From Golubevia sp. BC0850 (lineage: Eukaryota; Basidiomycota; Exobasidiomycetes; Golubeviales; Golubeviaceae): DNA of 64,000 bases. Below, piece after piece: positions 33,866 to 45,840 of the stretch (position 1 is the first letter of the stretch; every line of letters begins with the position of its first letter). A program made the position numbers and the translations under genes. The DNA is taken from assembly GCA_012976225.1 (NCBI GenBank), contig JAAVVG010000007.1:1-64000 (forward strand), given 5' to 3'. Under the pieces are notes generated by a model. It saw nothing but the letters and a program-made list of their open reading frames with translations. It did no database searches and was not told the DNA's origin.

Positions 33866-34764
33866 GTAGCAAAATTGGTGTTTTGGGCAAAATCGATTCT
33901 TAATCCGAAATGAAAACGAATGTGCCAGCTTTAAAAGAGAACAGAGTGGTTTGTAGACGAAGAGGGAGGAGAGAGGTCCTACGGTTGCCTTTCTCGAGGA
34001 AACCTCTCCTTCCGCCATATTCTTTGGTGCCCAAGATGTTAATGCTTTGTAACAAATCTGAATCAAGTTTGGAAATCGATTCTTCTCTCCCGACTTCTCT
34101 CTTTCTTGCCCCTGCGTACTGTGCTACCGCTGCCTCGGTGTCGCCGAGGGAAAACCTCAGTGCGAACACCAGAGCGAATTCTCATCTCCTCCTTTTCTTT
34201 CCCTTCACGTCAAGGTTCGTATCCATTCCAACCCAAAACATTGAGAAGTGAGCCAGAGACAGTTAGAATTCATTCAAGATCAATGCTGCAACGAAACCAG
34301 TCGCAACATGAAGATTCACAGAAGGATGGAAGAGTCAAGAGCAAGACAGCAAATTCGGAAAAGCTTTAAGAGCTGGCTCCACCTCTTCTCTCCTCTCTCT
34401 GATGTCCCCTGGAAAGTGGATACTTCCAGCTGGAATCTGAGAAGTCAATTCATGACTATCGGAGCTGGGCTGGGCCAAGTGATGAACGAGGATGTGATGG
34501 GGACGACTGGGGGTCAGCTGGGTGGTGAAGGAATTTGCTTCTCCCTCGGGTGCAATCCAAGAAGTCTCCAGCTGCTTCCTTTCATCTCTATTGAATTATG
34601 ATTGACTTGATTTAGTCAGATCACCATCTTTCATCCTCGGATCCAGCACCACCAATCTTGGCCCCAACCAGCAGGAGGGTAGCACGAAATCGAACCTAGA
34701 CTCAAAAGACTAATCCCCTCTTCCTTCCTCTTCCACTACCCCTCAATCATTCTGGTATCATCAG
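33866..34764. other. No supported gene
   Basis: About 900 bp upstream of RPS25. A plus-strand open frame at 34248-34601 (117 codons) has no family features. A CT-rich tract just before 34765 fits a ribosomal-protein gene promoter. Confidence 0.45.
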
Positions 34765-35558
34765 ATGCCTCCAAAGAAAGCCGCCATTCTCGCTGCCGCG
34801 AGTAAAACTTCTAAGAAAAAGAAGTGGTCGAAGGGAAAAGTTAAGGACAAGGTGAGAATCGATTCAAGAGCACGGAATGAAGGAGAGACGGGAAAAGGGA
34901 CTCAGCCATGGCAGAAAAGTCCAGGGAATCATGATGGCGAGATTTGGTTGGATTGGAGAGGAGTGAGGTACAGCTGCTGGTGTCATGCTGGTCGTTCCTC
35001 CCTCGATGAGATTCAGAGGAGTCCATCTCCATCATTCTAGACCAGCGACTCATTATCAACCCCTTGCCCTCAATTTCCTCACTCTACAGGCCCAAAACAT
35101 GGTCGTCCTAGATCGTCCAACTTACGACAAGATCCTCAAGGAGGTCCCAACCTTTAAGATGATCTCCCAGTCTACCCTCATTGACCGCATGAAGATCAAC
35201 GGATCCCTCGCCCGTGTTGCCATTCAACATCTAGAGAGAGAAGGACAGATCAAGAGACTGATTCACCACAATGGTCAGCTAGTATACAGTGAGTTTCGAG
35301 TTGGAGGATGGGTATCTAGGTCTAGGAAATGTTGTGAGGTAGAAGGAAGGAAGAGGATAGACTGTTGCCTGTTCTTGTGATGTTTAAAGTTTTGATGATA
35401 GGATTGTTCCGACCGGAACGTTTCGATCAGACCATTCCGGATCATGCGTTGGAAGTGAAGTGAAGTGGAATTGAACGAGATGAGGAAACCTTGCTCACCT
35501 CGTCCCTGTCTTCTCTCTTTTTCTTCCACCCTTCTCAGCCCGTGCCAGCGGAGAGTAA
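34765..35558 (+). CDS. RPS25: 40S ribosomal protein S25 (eS25)
   Basis: Three exons, 34765-34851, 35090-35288 and 35539-35558, give 101 residues in phase. The N-terminus MPPKKAAILAAASKTSKKKK is the basic tail. The core reads VLDRPTYDKILKEVPTFKMI, then STLIDRMKINGSLARVAIQH and REGQIKRLIHHNGQLVY, ending TRASGE. eS25 is a small-subunit protein near the head of the 40S ribosome and is needed by some IRES elements. The introns, 238 and 250 nt, are longer than the local norm, as is common for ribosomal protein genes. The last exon carries only six codons plus stop. Confidence 0.95.
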
Positions 35559-36206
35559 CTTTCTCAACCCAAAACTGAACCTTCTGTAGGCTCCGTCCTT
35601 TGCTCTGGCTTTACGCAACCTCATTCTCATGTATTAAAATCAGGCAATTCATATGCGTGGCAAAAAACTTCTCCAACTATTTGATTGTCAGCTTGAGTTA
35701 GTGGAATCGATCTTACTATCAGACCTGGGACGCAGAAGCTAGTGGAGAAGATGTCTGCAGAGCGTTTGATACTGGTGGAAAGAGACAAGTCAGATCTTCC
35801 CTCGAAGCCAAGCTCAGGCGCAAAGGAAACCTCTTCAGACAAGGTGAAACATAAAGTGCTTCTATTGATGTTAGAATCATTCCTGCAGATAGAGCGCTTA
35901 AGCTCTGAGTGCAACAACTCACAGCTGGGCAAGACGGTGTAAGAGCACATCGGAGGCTGTATAGAGTCACTTATCTCGACCAGAACAGTTCCATTCCAAA
36001 CGCGTACATACCTAAGCTCTCGGAGCCTTGAAATATTCTTGAAAATCCCCTTGCATCTGTTGAAGTTGGAAGTCATCTGCGTCGCCACCTTGTAGAAACA
36101 GAAAGTTACTCCTCTACGCGTCTTTACACCCACACTGTCTCATCATCTATTACAACTTCTTCAAACGGAGTCGCGATTTCGGATCGATCACGATCTTCAA
36201 TCTTTC
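35559..36206. other. No supported gene
   Basis: A minus-strand open frame of 168 codons (35627-36133) and shorter plus-strand ones overlap here. None has domain features or matching splice sites, so I leave the stretch unassigned. The last 100 bp probably hold the promoter of the next gene. Confidence 0.4.
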
Positions 36207-38811
36207 ATGGCCAGCTCTTCTATCAAGATCCCCAAGCGCAACGAAGCAGCAAGAAGAGACAAAGAGGAGGAGGAGGATCTAGAATTTGGATCATCTTTAG
36301 GTTCAGAAGACATGAGAGCTTTGGATGATGAGATGCAGCTAGATCAACTCGAAATCTCATCAAAAGGTGCCAGTAGATCGTCAGTTTCAGTTGGAGTGAG
36401 AGACACAGGAGGCAAGAACAAATCTGGAAACAGAACTAGTGAGTACCAAAGAGAGTGAAGAGAGATGTAAAGAGAGCGTCGTTCATGAGGATGCAAGCGG
36501 CAGACAGATGTAAGGTTACAAAATGTCTGATGATTGCAGACTTTCTCTGAAAGATTGGCCAGTTTCTATGCGAGGGAAGAGATCTGGAGGGTAAAGGCTG
36601 AGTGAGGCAAGTCAGGACTGAGGAGCACTCGGGATGTGTCTGCGCACCTGTTCTTTCCACAGATTATAAATTGAATACTGCTGGTCGGGAGAGATCAGTG
36701 CTGTGGTCAGCATCGCGGGGAAAGCTCGGCTTGTTCTACAAGAGCAGCTCTACTGAGAGGGCGAGACGTCCCAAGAGACAAGCTGCCAAGTAGCTCACCA
36801 TCGCTCCATAGTCATCTTCCTCACTAATAAAGAGTTAAATGGAAGCACATGATGTGGATTCTAAACAGGCGAGGTTGTTCTGACCTTCCCTCCCTCCTCC
36901 CTTCTACTTCTTTCTCATCCCCTCCCCTTCTCAGTCCCAACCGACAACTTCTACGCGAGAACCAACTCCAAGTCCAATTCAAACAAGCAAGACAAGACAG
37001 TCTTGTTCTCTCCTTCGCCACCTAAAGCAACCACACCCCCAAAGCCTCGTTCCCCATCTCCGGTTCAACTCTCTCCGAAATCAGAAGCAATTCAAGCCAA
37101 GAACAAGTTACTAGCAGCATCTCTTTTCCCAGAAGATGAATCTCAAACGACTTCTTCGATCAAGAACAGGAGGAACAATCCGCCATCTTCAGGAGGTTTC
37201 GATCCAGATCCGTATGATCTTGGAAATCCCTGGTCTCAAGCCAATCAAACCCAATACTATCGAGAACAATGGAGACCTCCCAAAGCTGATTTCAGTTTGT
37301 CCAGGAAGGATTCAGCTTCTAATTCTGGAAAGAGACCTCTGGCTGTTGAAGATGAAGACGCAATTGAAGATTGGGAAGAAGAACAAATCACTCTTGGTAG
37401 TTTGGACAATTTGAAGGATTTAGACATAGAAAAGAAAAAGAGAACTAGGAATGAGAAGATGATTCAGAAAGGTGGAGCTGGGAAATTGGAACTTTCTAGA
37501 AGTACTAGTGGGAATCCGATGAGAGAGAAACCCTTAGCAGTCAAAGAGAAACCTTCAACGCCCGCAACTGTAGATCGGAATTCTAGAAACGGATTGGGTC
37601 TTCTAGCCCCTGGAATTTCTTCTTCGAACAAAGCACCTCAGACTTCTTCCTCCAAAGCTATGAGTCTTTCCAAACTCGGCTCTAGAGCTCTAAGTATGGA
37701 AGATACTCCTTCGAACAAAAAGTCTGCTTCTTCCAAAGATCCGGAAGCATCTGTTTCGAGGAAGAGATCTCGTCAAGTAAGTTCCACGTCAACTGAATCT
37801 TCTAGTAAACGCAAACAACCTGCTTCGAATGTTATTCACATCGGAAGTTCAGATTCTGAAGGCAACCCTTCTCCAGAGAAAGCAGCTCCTCAGTGTGATC
37901 CAGAAGATGGAAGGATTCAGACCAATAACATCAGAAGCAATGCTATCAGTACTCCGTCTACTAAGAGAAATGCCAAGCCGGGTAGTGGCGAAAGTGTAAG
38001 TTTGGATCTTATCACGGCAAGTGGGAGTGGTGGTTCGAAAGGGAAGGGTAAAGGAAAATCTTCAGAAGCCTCTAGAACCAGTCTATCTCCCAACAAACAA
38101 AAGCAGAGCAAGTTGAACTTCGCAAGAGTACCTCCTCAGAAAGACATCCAAGCTTTCGCTTCTGCAAATTCATCTAAAACCAAAGGCAAAGGGAAGGAAA
38201 GACAAATCGACAGAGTCAATTCCAAGAGAGATGCTTATGAAGTCGAAGATTCAGATGATGATGAGATAGCTATCCTTTCTCAAGACCCTTCAAAGCGAAA
38301 CAATCAGAACCGAGCAGCAATTCAACATCAACAGCAACCACCTCAAGGCGAACCTGATGAATTCGATTTCTACGACGATGGAGATGCCTTTGAACTGGAA
38401 TTTGAGAGTCATCGAGATTTTGAGCGGGGAGCAGTTCAAGATGATTGGGAAGGAGAAGAAGACATGAATAGATCTCCAACCCCGCCAGTCGTGATCCCAG
38501 TCATATCGAAACCAATGATCAGGATCTCTTCAATGGACGAAGAGAGGAGGAATGGTTATCTCAATCAGTTCGCTGTTGGTAAACCTACTGTTGGGAGTAA
38601 AGCTAGTAGAAGTAACGGAACTACGAAAGGGAAGACTTGGGGAACTACTTGGGGTAGTGATGATGATGAGGAAGAATCTTCCACGGCTAAGAAGAAGCGT
38701 AGAACTTCTTATGGTGCTAGAGGTAATTTTAGAGGGAAAGCTGTTAGAGGGAGGGGATCCAGAGGAGGTTGGAGACCGAGAGGAAGGGCAAGAGGTAGAG
38801 GCAAGAGATAG
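36207..38811 (+). CDS. Disordered nuclear-type protein with C-terminal RGG/GR tail
   Basis: Two exons, 36207-36438 and 36935-38811, join in phase (GTGAGT...TCTCAG) to 702 residues. The protein is almost wholly low complexity: Ser/Lys/Pro-rich, with acidic patches (EDSDDDE, WGSDDDEEES), basic clusters and a C-terminus RGRGSRGGWRPRGRARGRGK. The local block KQSKLNF resembles, but does not fully match, a PCNA-interacting peptide (QxxLxxFF). Short nuclear-localisation-like clusters such as KKKRRTS are present. A nuclear RNA- or DNA-associated role is plausible but not shown. The 496-nt intron is unusually long and might hide a further small exon or an intronic RNA. Confidence 0.72.
36525..36605 (+). 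ncRNA. Possible box C/D snoRNA inside an intron (weak)
   Basis: Within the 496-nt intron, TGATGA (36528-36533) is followed by CTGA at 36547-36550 and CTGA at 36598-36601. This has the order and spacing of boxes C, D' and D. The base before TGATGA is C rather than a purine, and I see no terminal stem bringing the boxes together. I report it as a candidate only. Confidence 0.15.
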
Positions 38812-39647
38812 AAAAACTGAGACTTGTAAATTATGCTGGGGTGATTTCTCGGCGGTTCGACTTTCTCAAATCTAAATCTCATTTGTGTCCCTCTTCTTTC
38901 TTCCATTGTGGTCATTCGTCCCTGGGTTCACTCACTCTCTCTTCGATAGACGAGGGTCATCGATCTGACTCATTTTTGAGCCGCTTTGGCTTGTTGTTCC
39001 CCCTTTGATTTTCTTGTGAATCTCAATTATGATGTTGATCATAGCCAATGGTTTTACGTAAAATCTTCCACAGATTTGGTGGCAAAATGAACCCTGAAAA
39101 AGGACTCGAAAGCTTGAATCAAAAAAGTCAACCTCGCAAGATCCAACTACCCTCAACGTCGACCCAAACCTTTCAACGACTCAATGAGAATTCCCTCGAA
39201 GTCTCCAACATTCTGTCAAAGGCCTTCATCCTAACACCAGCTTGAGGTTTCATCATGACTTGGAATGGTGAGTAAAGAAAAGAGATGGAGTGAGGATGGA
39301 ATGAGTCACCAGCTCATCTGGTAGTCTTCGAAGGGGACCTGCTGCTATAGCTATGACAGAAGCCTTCCCTCAAGTTCAAGCTTCATGTCAAGAAACAGAG
39401 TGTACTTCTTCATGCGGCGCAGAGAGGGAAGCAAAGGGAAGGGAAGGAAAAGAGAGGAGAGGTTTCACAGCTAGACCAGCTTCAGCTACCTCCCCACTCT
39501 CTCACAAAGAGCGTAGGCTGCTCTGGCTCTTGAATGATACTACTTCAGCTTTGAGAGTTTTATGGAGAGAGGAAGTGATCTGAAGTTGGACGCAGGCACT
39601 CCATTCCCACCTCCATCTGCTGTTACTCTTCAGAAGAGCATCATCTG
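38812..39647. other. No supported gene
   Basis: The space between the RGG protein gene and the Atos-like gene. Small open frames on both strands lack recognisable features. The final part is presumably the promoter of the gene at 39648. Confidence 0.45.
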
Positions 39648-42584
39648 ATGAAGAATCACCCTTCTTCTCCCTCATTTCACTCTATCCCATCCATTCCAAC
39701 AGCTGCTCTCCCTTCTTCTCCTCTAAGTCGGTCGGCTCTCAGGGGAGACACAGGCTTATCTGGAGTTTCAGACGGACCCCTCTCAAACCACCTCAATTCC
39801 ACCTCCAGCGAATTCCACCGATCTCAATCAGTTTGGCCAAATCACAATCATCAGTACGGAATGGATCCAGATGGAGAACACACTCAAGATCCGATGCCAG
39901 AATTGGAGAGCTCGACCAGAGGTTTAGATGGACTTGGAGTCGGAGCTGTCGGTCCCCCATCTTATCGACCCAGTGGTCTCTCGAATACAGCTCCAAGGTC
40001 TACTTCTACACTCAATCCCCAACCACGTTCTCCAAAGAGCTCGACCCCAAGAGGAAGCCCTACTCATCGATCTACTCCCTCAAACTACACTCCTCCGCCG
40101 TCGAGATCCAATCTCAGCTTCTCTCCCTCCAACTACAGTCAAGCTCGGATGCACAACAGGCGACTCTCCTCAGGTCGTGGGCTTCCTCCACCGCAACTGG
40201 GCTCTCCGGTTCCACTCTCTGATGGACCGTTTCAAGAAGGCTCCTCTCCTTCGCCTTCGCCTTCTCAGTCCCTCCAGCACTCTCATTCTCTCCTTGGCTC
40301 TTACGAGGAATCTCTCTTCGCTGGGAGAATGGCCAGTGCTCCTTCTGCTCCACTCTTCTTTGATGCTCAACTCGGAGTTCTAGGAATCGGCAAGTGTCTC
40401 CCGAGTCTCAAGTGTCCGTCTCATCTGAACCTCAAATTTCCAGCTCGATTCTACGGAGGAGGTTCTAATGGAGCCACCACAACTGGAGACAGTCCTACTG
40501 GCCTGGATGCTACTCAAACTGGACTGGAAGGAGGACTCGGAAGCCCGTACGTTGGAACGGTGGATCTGGAAGGGCACTACTGGGATGAGATGCTGGCTGC
40601 TCACACTAGCGTGGCAGAGTTGGGTCAAGATGCTGGAAGCTCGATACCTTCTACTGTCAATCCAAGAGACACCATGGAGCAAAGCCCTAACGGACGGAGT
40701 TCTCATGGTCAACCTCTACCTTCGCCATCTTCTGCCAGTTCTACACCTCCTGCCTTCCCCGGTTATCGGATTCCACCCAAAGGTCAGATCCAACTGGTCA
40801 TCAAGAATCCGAACCTGACAGCTGTTAAGCTGTTTTTGGTACCGTACGACCTCACAGACATGCCAGCTGGAACGAAGACTTTCATCAGACAAAAGTGCCT
40901 GGCCTCTCCGCCTGCGCCAGTCGACGTCAGTTCTAGCCCAGTCGGAAGCAAGCGAGCCAAAATCAAAGTCACGAAGGAGACCCTACGATACGCAATTCAT
41001 CTTCAGTTGTGTGCAGTTGCAGCTCCTTCCTCTGGCGGTACCTCAAGTGGAACCAGGTCGACGGAGCTCTCGGAAGAGAAGAAGAGGAACGAGATGGAGT
41101 CACGTACTACTCGTCGAAGTAGAGCTTCACTCCCGGAGTCACCTTCTACCTCAGGAGCTTCCAAGGTGGCCTCAACTATCAAAGGCTCACCGTGGATCTA
41201 TCTTCATAGAGACATCAGAGTCGTCTTCGCCCCTCGGATGCCAGACAAGGAAGAACGTCTGACTATGGTGACAGAGATGCCAGGTGGTCCATCTATCTCC
41301 AGAATAGTCTCTGGCCCATCGAGATCGATGGCTGGTGATGTTGAAAATGGCTCGAGGGGAGGAGAAGGATCGCCAGGTCAAGCTCAAGAGAACAATTCTT
41401 CCGCTTCGACTCCCAATCGTGCTAAAGATGGGATGTATGCGCCGTACGCTGGTCCAGGAGAAGAATGGAATCAAGCGAAGAAAGAGCTTCGCGAGAAAGT
41501 CAAGACCAGAGAGAAGGCGAAACTTTCTTCACAGAAAGCAGATGGAGCGATTCCTCTTCCTTTCTCTCCCGACGCACCGGAAGATCTGGCACTTCAACAA
41601 GGATTCCTTTCGATTAATACCATTGTCAACTCAGATCCAAATGGAGAAAGGTGGGAGGCGACTCCAGAGGAAGCGATTGAGACTAGTCTTCAAGAAGAGA
41701 GCGTGCTTCCTCCCTCTCCAGCTATGATCAGCCCTTCATCAGTGCCGCTCGGACAGAACTCTACAGCAGCAGTCGAAACTCAAATTCCGTCCCGACTTCA
41801 AAGCGTCTCTCTTTCCCCTCAATCGTCTGGGGTCACCTCTCAAGGATACTTCAACTCTCAGCTTCCACAGTCTCCTCGAGCAGCTACTCCGATAAGAGAT
41901 CGAGCAGTCTCTTCATCATCATCCGAAGATGACAACGCTTTGTTAGACTCTTGGCATCAGCGCCTTCTCACTCAGTCATCTCATCGTTCCAGACCAATCT
42001 CTCCGACCTACGAGGCTCAGGACGAATCGACAAGCTACACTCCCTTCCCTTCAGCATCAACTTCAAATCAGACACACTCTCTCTCTCAAATTCTCGATCC
42101 TCATCATTCAGATCAGAGACATCATCCTCAAGTGACATCCCCATCCCTCTCTTCTTCATCTCACCACTCTTCCTCTTCCTCATCAAATCGGCTCCATTCA
42201 AATACCTCAAACCCTCGCTCTATCTCTCCGATCTCATCTGCTTCAAGATCTAGAGGACTTTCTATTGCTGGCTCAACATCTCATTCTGCTTCGTCTCATC
42301 CATGGGCAATCGGCAACCGTTCTCCTCTCTTGAGTCCAAAGAGGCCTCGAACTCCCTCCTTGAGCGCTAGTAGTCTCGCTTTGAGCAGCACTGAAGTGAG
42401 TGAAGCGGTCGCCAGTGGTCATATCGCTTCGTCTGGACCTTCAAGCAACGGAGAAGAGTTCGACTTTCAGCTTCCTCAACACCCGAGTCTCATGAGAAGA
42501 ATCTCAAGTCAAAGCAGTAATGGATCCCTGAATTCTTCTCTCAAAGACTCGATTTCTTCTCTGAAGAGTCTGAAATTGGATTGA
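39648..42584 (+). CDS. Atos/FAM214 family protein (DUF4210 plus C-terminal chromosome-segregation-type domain)
   Basis: A single uninterrupted frame of 978 codons, intronless in an intron-rich region. The N-terminal 210 residues are Ser/Pro-rich. Then comes the first family block, LLGSYEESLFAGRM, LFFDAQLGVLGIGKCLPSLK and KFPARFY (about residues 220-270). The second block is PPKGQIQLVIKNPNLTAVKL, FLVPYDLTDMPAGTKTFIRQ and the later YLHRDIRVVFAPRMPD (about 375-530). These two conserved parts in this order are the hallmark of Atos proteins. In animals they act as nuclear transcription regulators; fungal members have been linked to meiotic chromosome segregation by name only. The C-terminal 400 residues are disordered and Ser-rich. 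The role in this fungus is inferred from the family. Confidence 0.85.
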   Translation: MKNHPSSPSFHSIPSIPTAALPSSPLSRSALRGDTGLSGVSDGPLSNHLNSTSSEFHRSQSVWPNHNHQYGMDPDGEHTQDPMPELESSTRGLDGLGVGAVGPPSYRPSGLSNTAPRSTSTLNPQPRSPKSSTPRGSPTHRSTPSNYTPPPSRSNLSFSPSNYSQARMHNRRLSSGRGLPPPQLGSPVPLSDGPFQEGSSPSPSPSQSLQHSHSLLGSYEESLFAGRMASAPSAPLFFDAQLGVLGIGKCLPSLKCPSHLNLKFPARFYGGGSNGATTTGDSPTGLDATQTGLEGGLGSPYVGTVDLEGHYWDEMLAAHTSVAELGQDAGSSIPSTVNPRDTMEQSPNGRSSHGQPLPSPSSASSTPPAFPGYRIPPKGQIQLVIKNPNLTAVKLFLVPYDLTDMPAGTKTFIRQKCLASPPAPVDVSSSPVGSKRAKIKVTKETLRYAIHLQLCAVAAPSSGGTSSGTRSTELSEEKKRNEMESRTTRRSRASLPESPSTSGASKVASTIKGSPWIYLHRDIRVVFAPRMPDKEERLTMVTEMPGGPSISRIVSGPSRSMAGDVENGSRGGEGSPGQAQENNSSASTPNRAKDGMYAPYAGPGEEWNQAKKELREKVKTREKAKLSSQKADGAIPLPFSPDAPEDLALQQGFLSINTIVNSDPNGERWEATPEEAIETSLQEESVLPPSPAMISPSSVPLGQNSTAAVETQIPSRLQSVSLSPQSSGVTSQGYFNSQLPQSPRAATPIRDRAVSSSSSEDDNALLDSWHQRLLTQSSHRSRPISPTYEAQDESTSYTPFPSASTSNQTHSLSQILDPHHSDQRHHPQVTSPSLSSSSHHSSSSSSNRLHSNTSNPRSISPISSASRSRGLSIAGSTSHSASSHPWAIGNRSPLLSPKRPRTPSLSASSLALSSTEVSEAVASGHIASSGPSSNGEEFDFQLPQHPSLMRRISSQSSNGSLNSSLKDSISSLKSLKLD

Positions 42585-42940
42585 CCAGTCCGCGCATCTC
42601 TCTGCCTTCTCTTTTTTAATCACTTATCATGTTTGCATTCCTTGAGTAGTTTCCGGCTTCATCTATTGTACTTTTAAAGAATCAACACAGTCAACAAAAA
42701 AGCTTGATGAAATCAGAAAAATCCTCTCTTGCGTGTGGTGTTAGGATTTTGGCAAAGATCGAAGCGTTTGAGAAAAGGCCCCGAGGTCTACACAGGAATC
42801 TCTCCCCTCTTCCACCACCCGACCAAATTCTCCCATTTCGACTGCCGGACCTCAATTGCTCAACTCGAAAGTCTCCGTTTTCACGGCAAGGAAGACAGTA
42901 CAAAAGGAAAGACCGACTCATCAAGCAATCTCGTCCCAAG
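42585..42940. other. Intergenic, no gene seen
   Basis: Contains the 3' end of the Atos-like gene and the promoter of the ferric-reductase gene. Nothing else is visible. Confidence 0.5.
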
Positions 42941-45624
42941 ATGTCCCAAAGATTGAGAGCAAGACACGGAATGGTAGACGCGGTTGATCCTAACGATCCT
43001 GGTAACACAAGGCAGGACCCATGGGGAGAACAAATGAAGTATTCTCAGGGCATAGGTGAGTTTTGTTTCCCCCAGAGAGCGAGGAGGGAGATGCGGGTGG
43101 GGCACGGAAGAAGGAGGTCGTGGGAAAGGCTGCGAAGGCATTTCAAAAGACTTCAAGTCAGGTTCAGATCTGGAAATTGATATTTGATGATATACTGAGC
43201 AGTTTGAGTGCTTCATATTGAGGCAGAAGCCGAGTTCATGAAGGAGGAGGAGCTCGATAGGAGGTCAGGGAGAGGTCAAGCCTGAATTAGGGTAGTTCCC
43301 AACTCATTCGCCCTTGCTTCCCCCCTATTCTCTCCTTTACAGCATGGATCTGCTTCATCATCATAGCTATCGGGATCATGATGGCTGTCATGCGCAATCT
43401 TACCTCCTTCCTAAGGTCTAGAGGCCATCGCCTTCCTTTCTACTCCTCCCTCCTCTCCTTCACTCGTTTCGTGTTCTACAAACCCATTACTAGAGCTTCC
43501 TCGAAAAAGTCGAGTTCTCGGCTTTCAGGAGCTTTCAACATCAGACTACCAGCCTTGGGAGCGACGATTCTCATTTCAGTCTTCATGGCAGGAATCACCA
43601 TCTGGGCTTTTGTAGTTCAACCTTATTATAGGACCGATAGATCTTATGGAAGTCCGCCTCTAGCTATCAGAACTGGAATGCTAGCTACTGGTCTCATTCC
43701 ATTTGTGTATGCCTTGGGAAGCAAGGTGAGAAACACGGAGCTTGAAGAGAATGTCAGTTCCTCAGAAAGCTGATCTCGGACCATTTCTCTTTCACTGTCA
43801 GGTCAACTTCATTGCTCAAACAACTGGTTCAAGTCACGAGAAGCTTCAGGTCTATCACCAGTGGAGTGGTAGATTCGTTCTTTTCCTCTCAACGGTGCAC
43901 ACAATTCCATTCATCTACCAACCTCTCAAGGACAAAGGACCCGCCTATCTTCACGAACTCTTCTTCTCGGAACGTATCTACACTACAGGAACGGTAGCTT
44001 ATGCTCTTTTATTCGTCTTGGTCGTGGCAAGCTTTAGGGCCGTTAGAGAAAGATTCTATGAACTTTTCGTTGCCACTCACGTAGCTCTTGGTCTGGCTTT
44101 CTTGGGAGTGAGTGGGCAAGCGAAGGTTCACTGTCGAAAGTGAGAGAAGTGCTAATCGATTTCCACACCTTTCTTTTCTCCTTTGCTCCCCGACAGATGA
44201 TGTTCGTCCACGTTGAAGGAATGCTAACGGCTCCGTGAGTTTCGACCTTGAGATCCGACTTGTTGTAACATTCATCTGAATGTGATTCGTTTGACTTGAA
44301 TTGGAACCCAATGAAGAAGAAGAAGATGAAGACAATTTTCTAACCGCTCCACCTATCCTCCCTCCTTCTTTTCCGTTTTCAAAGTCGCTATCTATGGGGA
44401 GCAGTTGCTATGTACGGTCTCTCAACTTTCCTACGTCTCGGGAGGATACTCAAAGCATCTTCCTATCTCCTCGTCTCTCCATGCCATGTCGAAGCACTTC
44501 CACTCGGATTGACTCGTCTTACCATCAAGACCAACGCTCGATGGCAACCAGGTCAACACTTCTTTGTCAGACTTCCAGCAATAGATGCCTGGTCTTCCCA
44601 TCCTTTCACAGTCATTTCGCTATCAAACAGCGACGTCAGCAATTCTGAAAGCATCGTCGTTCTGATGGCCAAGGCTCACGGAGGCTTCACCAAGAAACTC
44701 TACGAAAGAGCTTTGGAAGCTCAAGGTGGATCTACTAGACTCGACAACGTCGACAGTTCCTCGCAGAAGCTTGGTCTAGTCAGATCAGCCATCTTAGACG
44801 GACCGTATGGTCGATCAGCCAGTGTAGCTCAGTATGAGAGAGTGCAGTTGATAGTCGGTGGTAGTGGAATCACTTTCGGCATCGCTTCTCTACTCGATCT
44901 AGCTTGGAATTGGAAGCAGAAATCTGCTAAGACCAAGAGCGTCGAACTGATTTGGTCGGTCAAAAAGGAAGGTAAGTATCCTGGTGGCCGATAGCAACGA
45001 AGGACCTCGCCTGCTAACAGCAACTTCTCTCTATCCTCTCGATCCTCAGAATCAATCGATTGGATACGTTCGCAGCTGAAAGCAGTGGAGAATCTGGCGC
45101 CTCCTAGCGCTCTCTCGGTCACAATTCACGTCACTTCTGAGTCGACAGAACCCGAAATCCAAGAGGATCCTTCCCCTCTTCGAAGGCGGAATATTCCCGG
45201 ATCGTCTTCAGCTTCTAGTCATTCTAAAGACATAGAAGAGCAAGAGAAGACTGCTCAATTCCCCTCTACCTCCGAATGGGTCGTAAATCGCGGCGTCAGA
45301 GCTGACGTTCAGCAGCTGGTCCTCAACTTCGCTCAGCGTTCTTCTTCAGCTTCTTCGTCGAGCTGCGATCCATGCGCTTGTCCACCTGACGATGGAAAGG
45401 CTGACTCTTCCTCAAGTGTCGATCGAGTGGTAGCATCACATTTGGTCAACTCGCTGAAGTCGCCCGGGTCATCGAAAGATCGTATCGCCCTCGTCGTCTG
45501 TGGTCCCAGCTCTATGGCTCAGGATGCTTCAAATGCTTCTGCTTCGGTACAGATGAACATTGTCAGAGGGAGATTGCCGGGCGTTCGGGAGGCGTATCTT
45601 TTGAAGGAAGGGTTCGGATGGTAG
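42941..45624 (+). CDS. Ferric/cupric reductase-type transmembrane oxidoreductase (FRE family)
   Basis: Six exons: 42941-43055, 43343-43725, 43802-44107, 44197-44234 (38 nt), 44385-44971 and 45050-45624. They give 667 residues in phase. Several membrane helices surround the heme-binding histidines: His185/His199 in YHQWSGRFVLFLSTVHT, and His259/His273 in VATHVALG and MMFVHVEG. Each pair is spaced 14 residues, as in Fre/NOX proteins. The FAD motif is HPFTVISL (353-360). NADPH-site motifs are GPYGR (420-424) and GGSGITFG (439-446). These enzymes pass electrons from NADPH across the plasma membrane to reduce Fe(III) or Cu(II) before uptake. A Cys-containing Ser-rich insert (SSCDPCACPPDD) near residue 580 is unusual and might bind metal. 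The first intron (287 nt) could conceal another short exon. Confidence 0.9.
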
Positions 45625-45840
45625 CTCGATTTCCAATGTGAACCTTTTCTTTCTTTTGTTTTTGGTTGTTGATTTGCTGTGTGATTAAAGTTTGAATGGA
45701 CTGATTGCTCGTTGCTCTCCTATCGTGACTTGAAACTTTGAATCTGCTCTGAAGAAGTTTCGAGAAATTCTCCGCGTCTTCGTTAGACTTGCGACTTTCA
45801 TCCTTCCTTTCACCCACATCATTCAAAATCGAGTTCAAGC

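Noticed and set aside
34248-34601. 117-codon gene upstream of RPS25
   Set aside because: Composition-driven frame without family resemblance; treated as intergenic.
34852-35089. snoRNA in the first RPS25 intron
   Set aside because: A TGATGG-like box is present but no CTGA box follows at a suitable distance.
35627-36133. 168-codon minus-strand gene
   Set aside because: No domain, no clear promoter or splice pattern, and overlapping frames on the other strand look equally good. Most likely chance.
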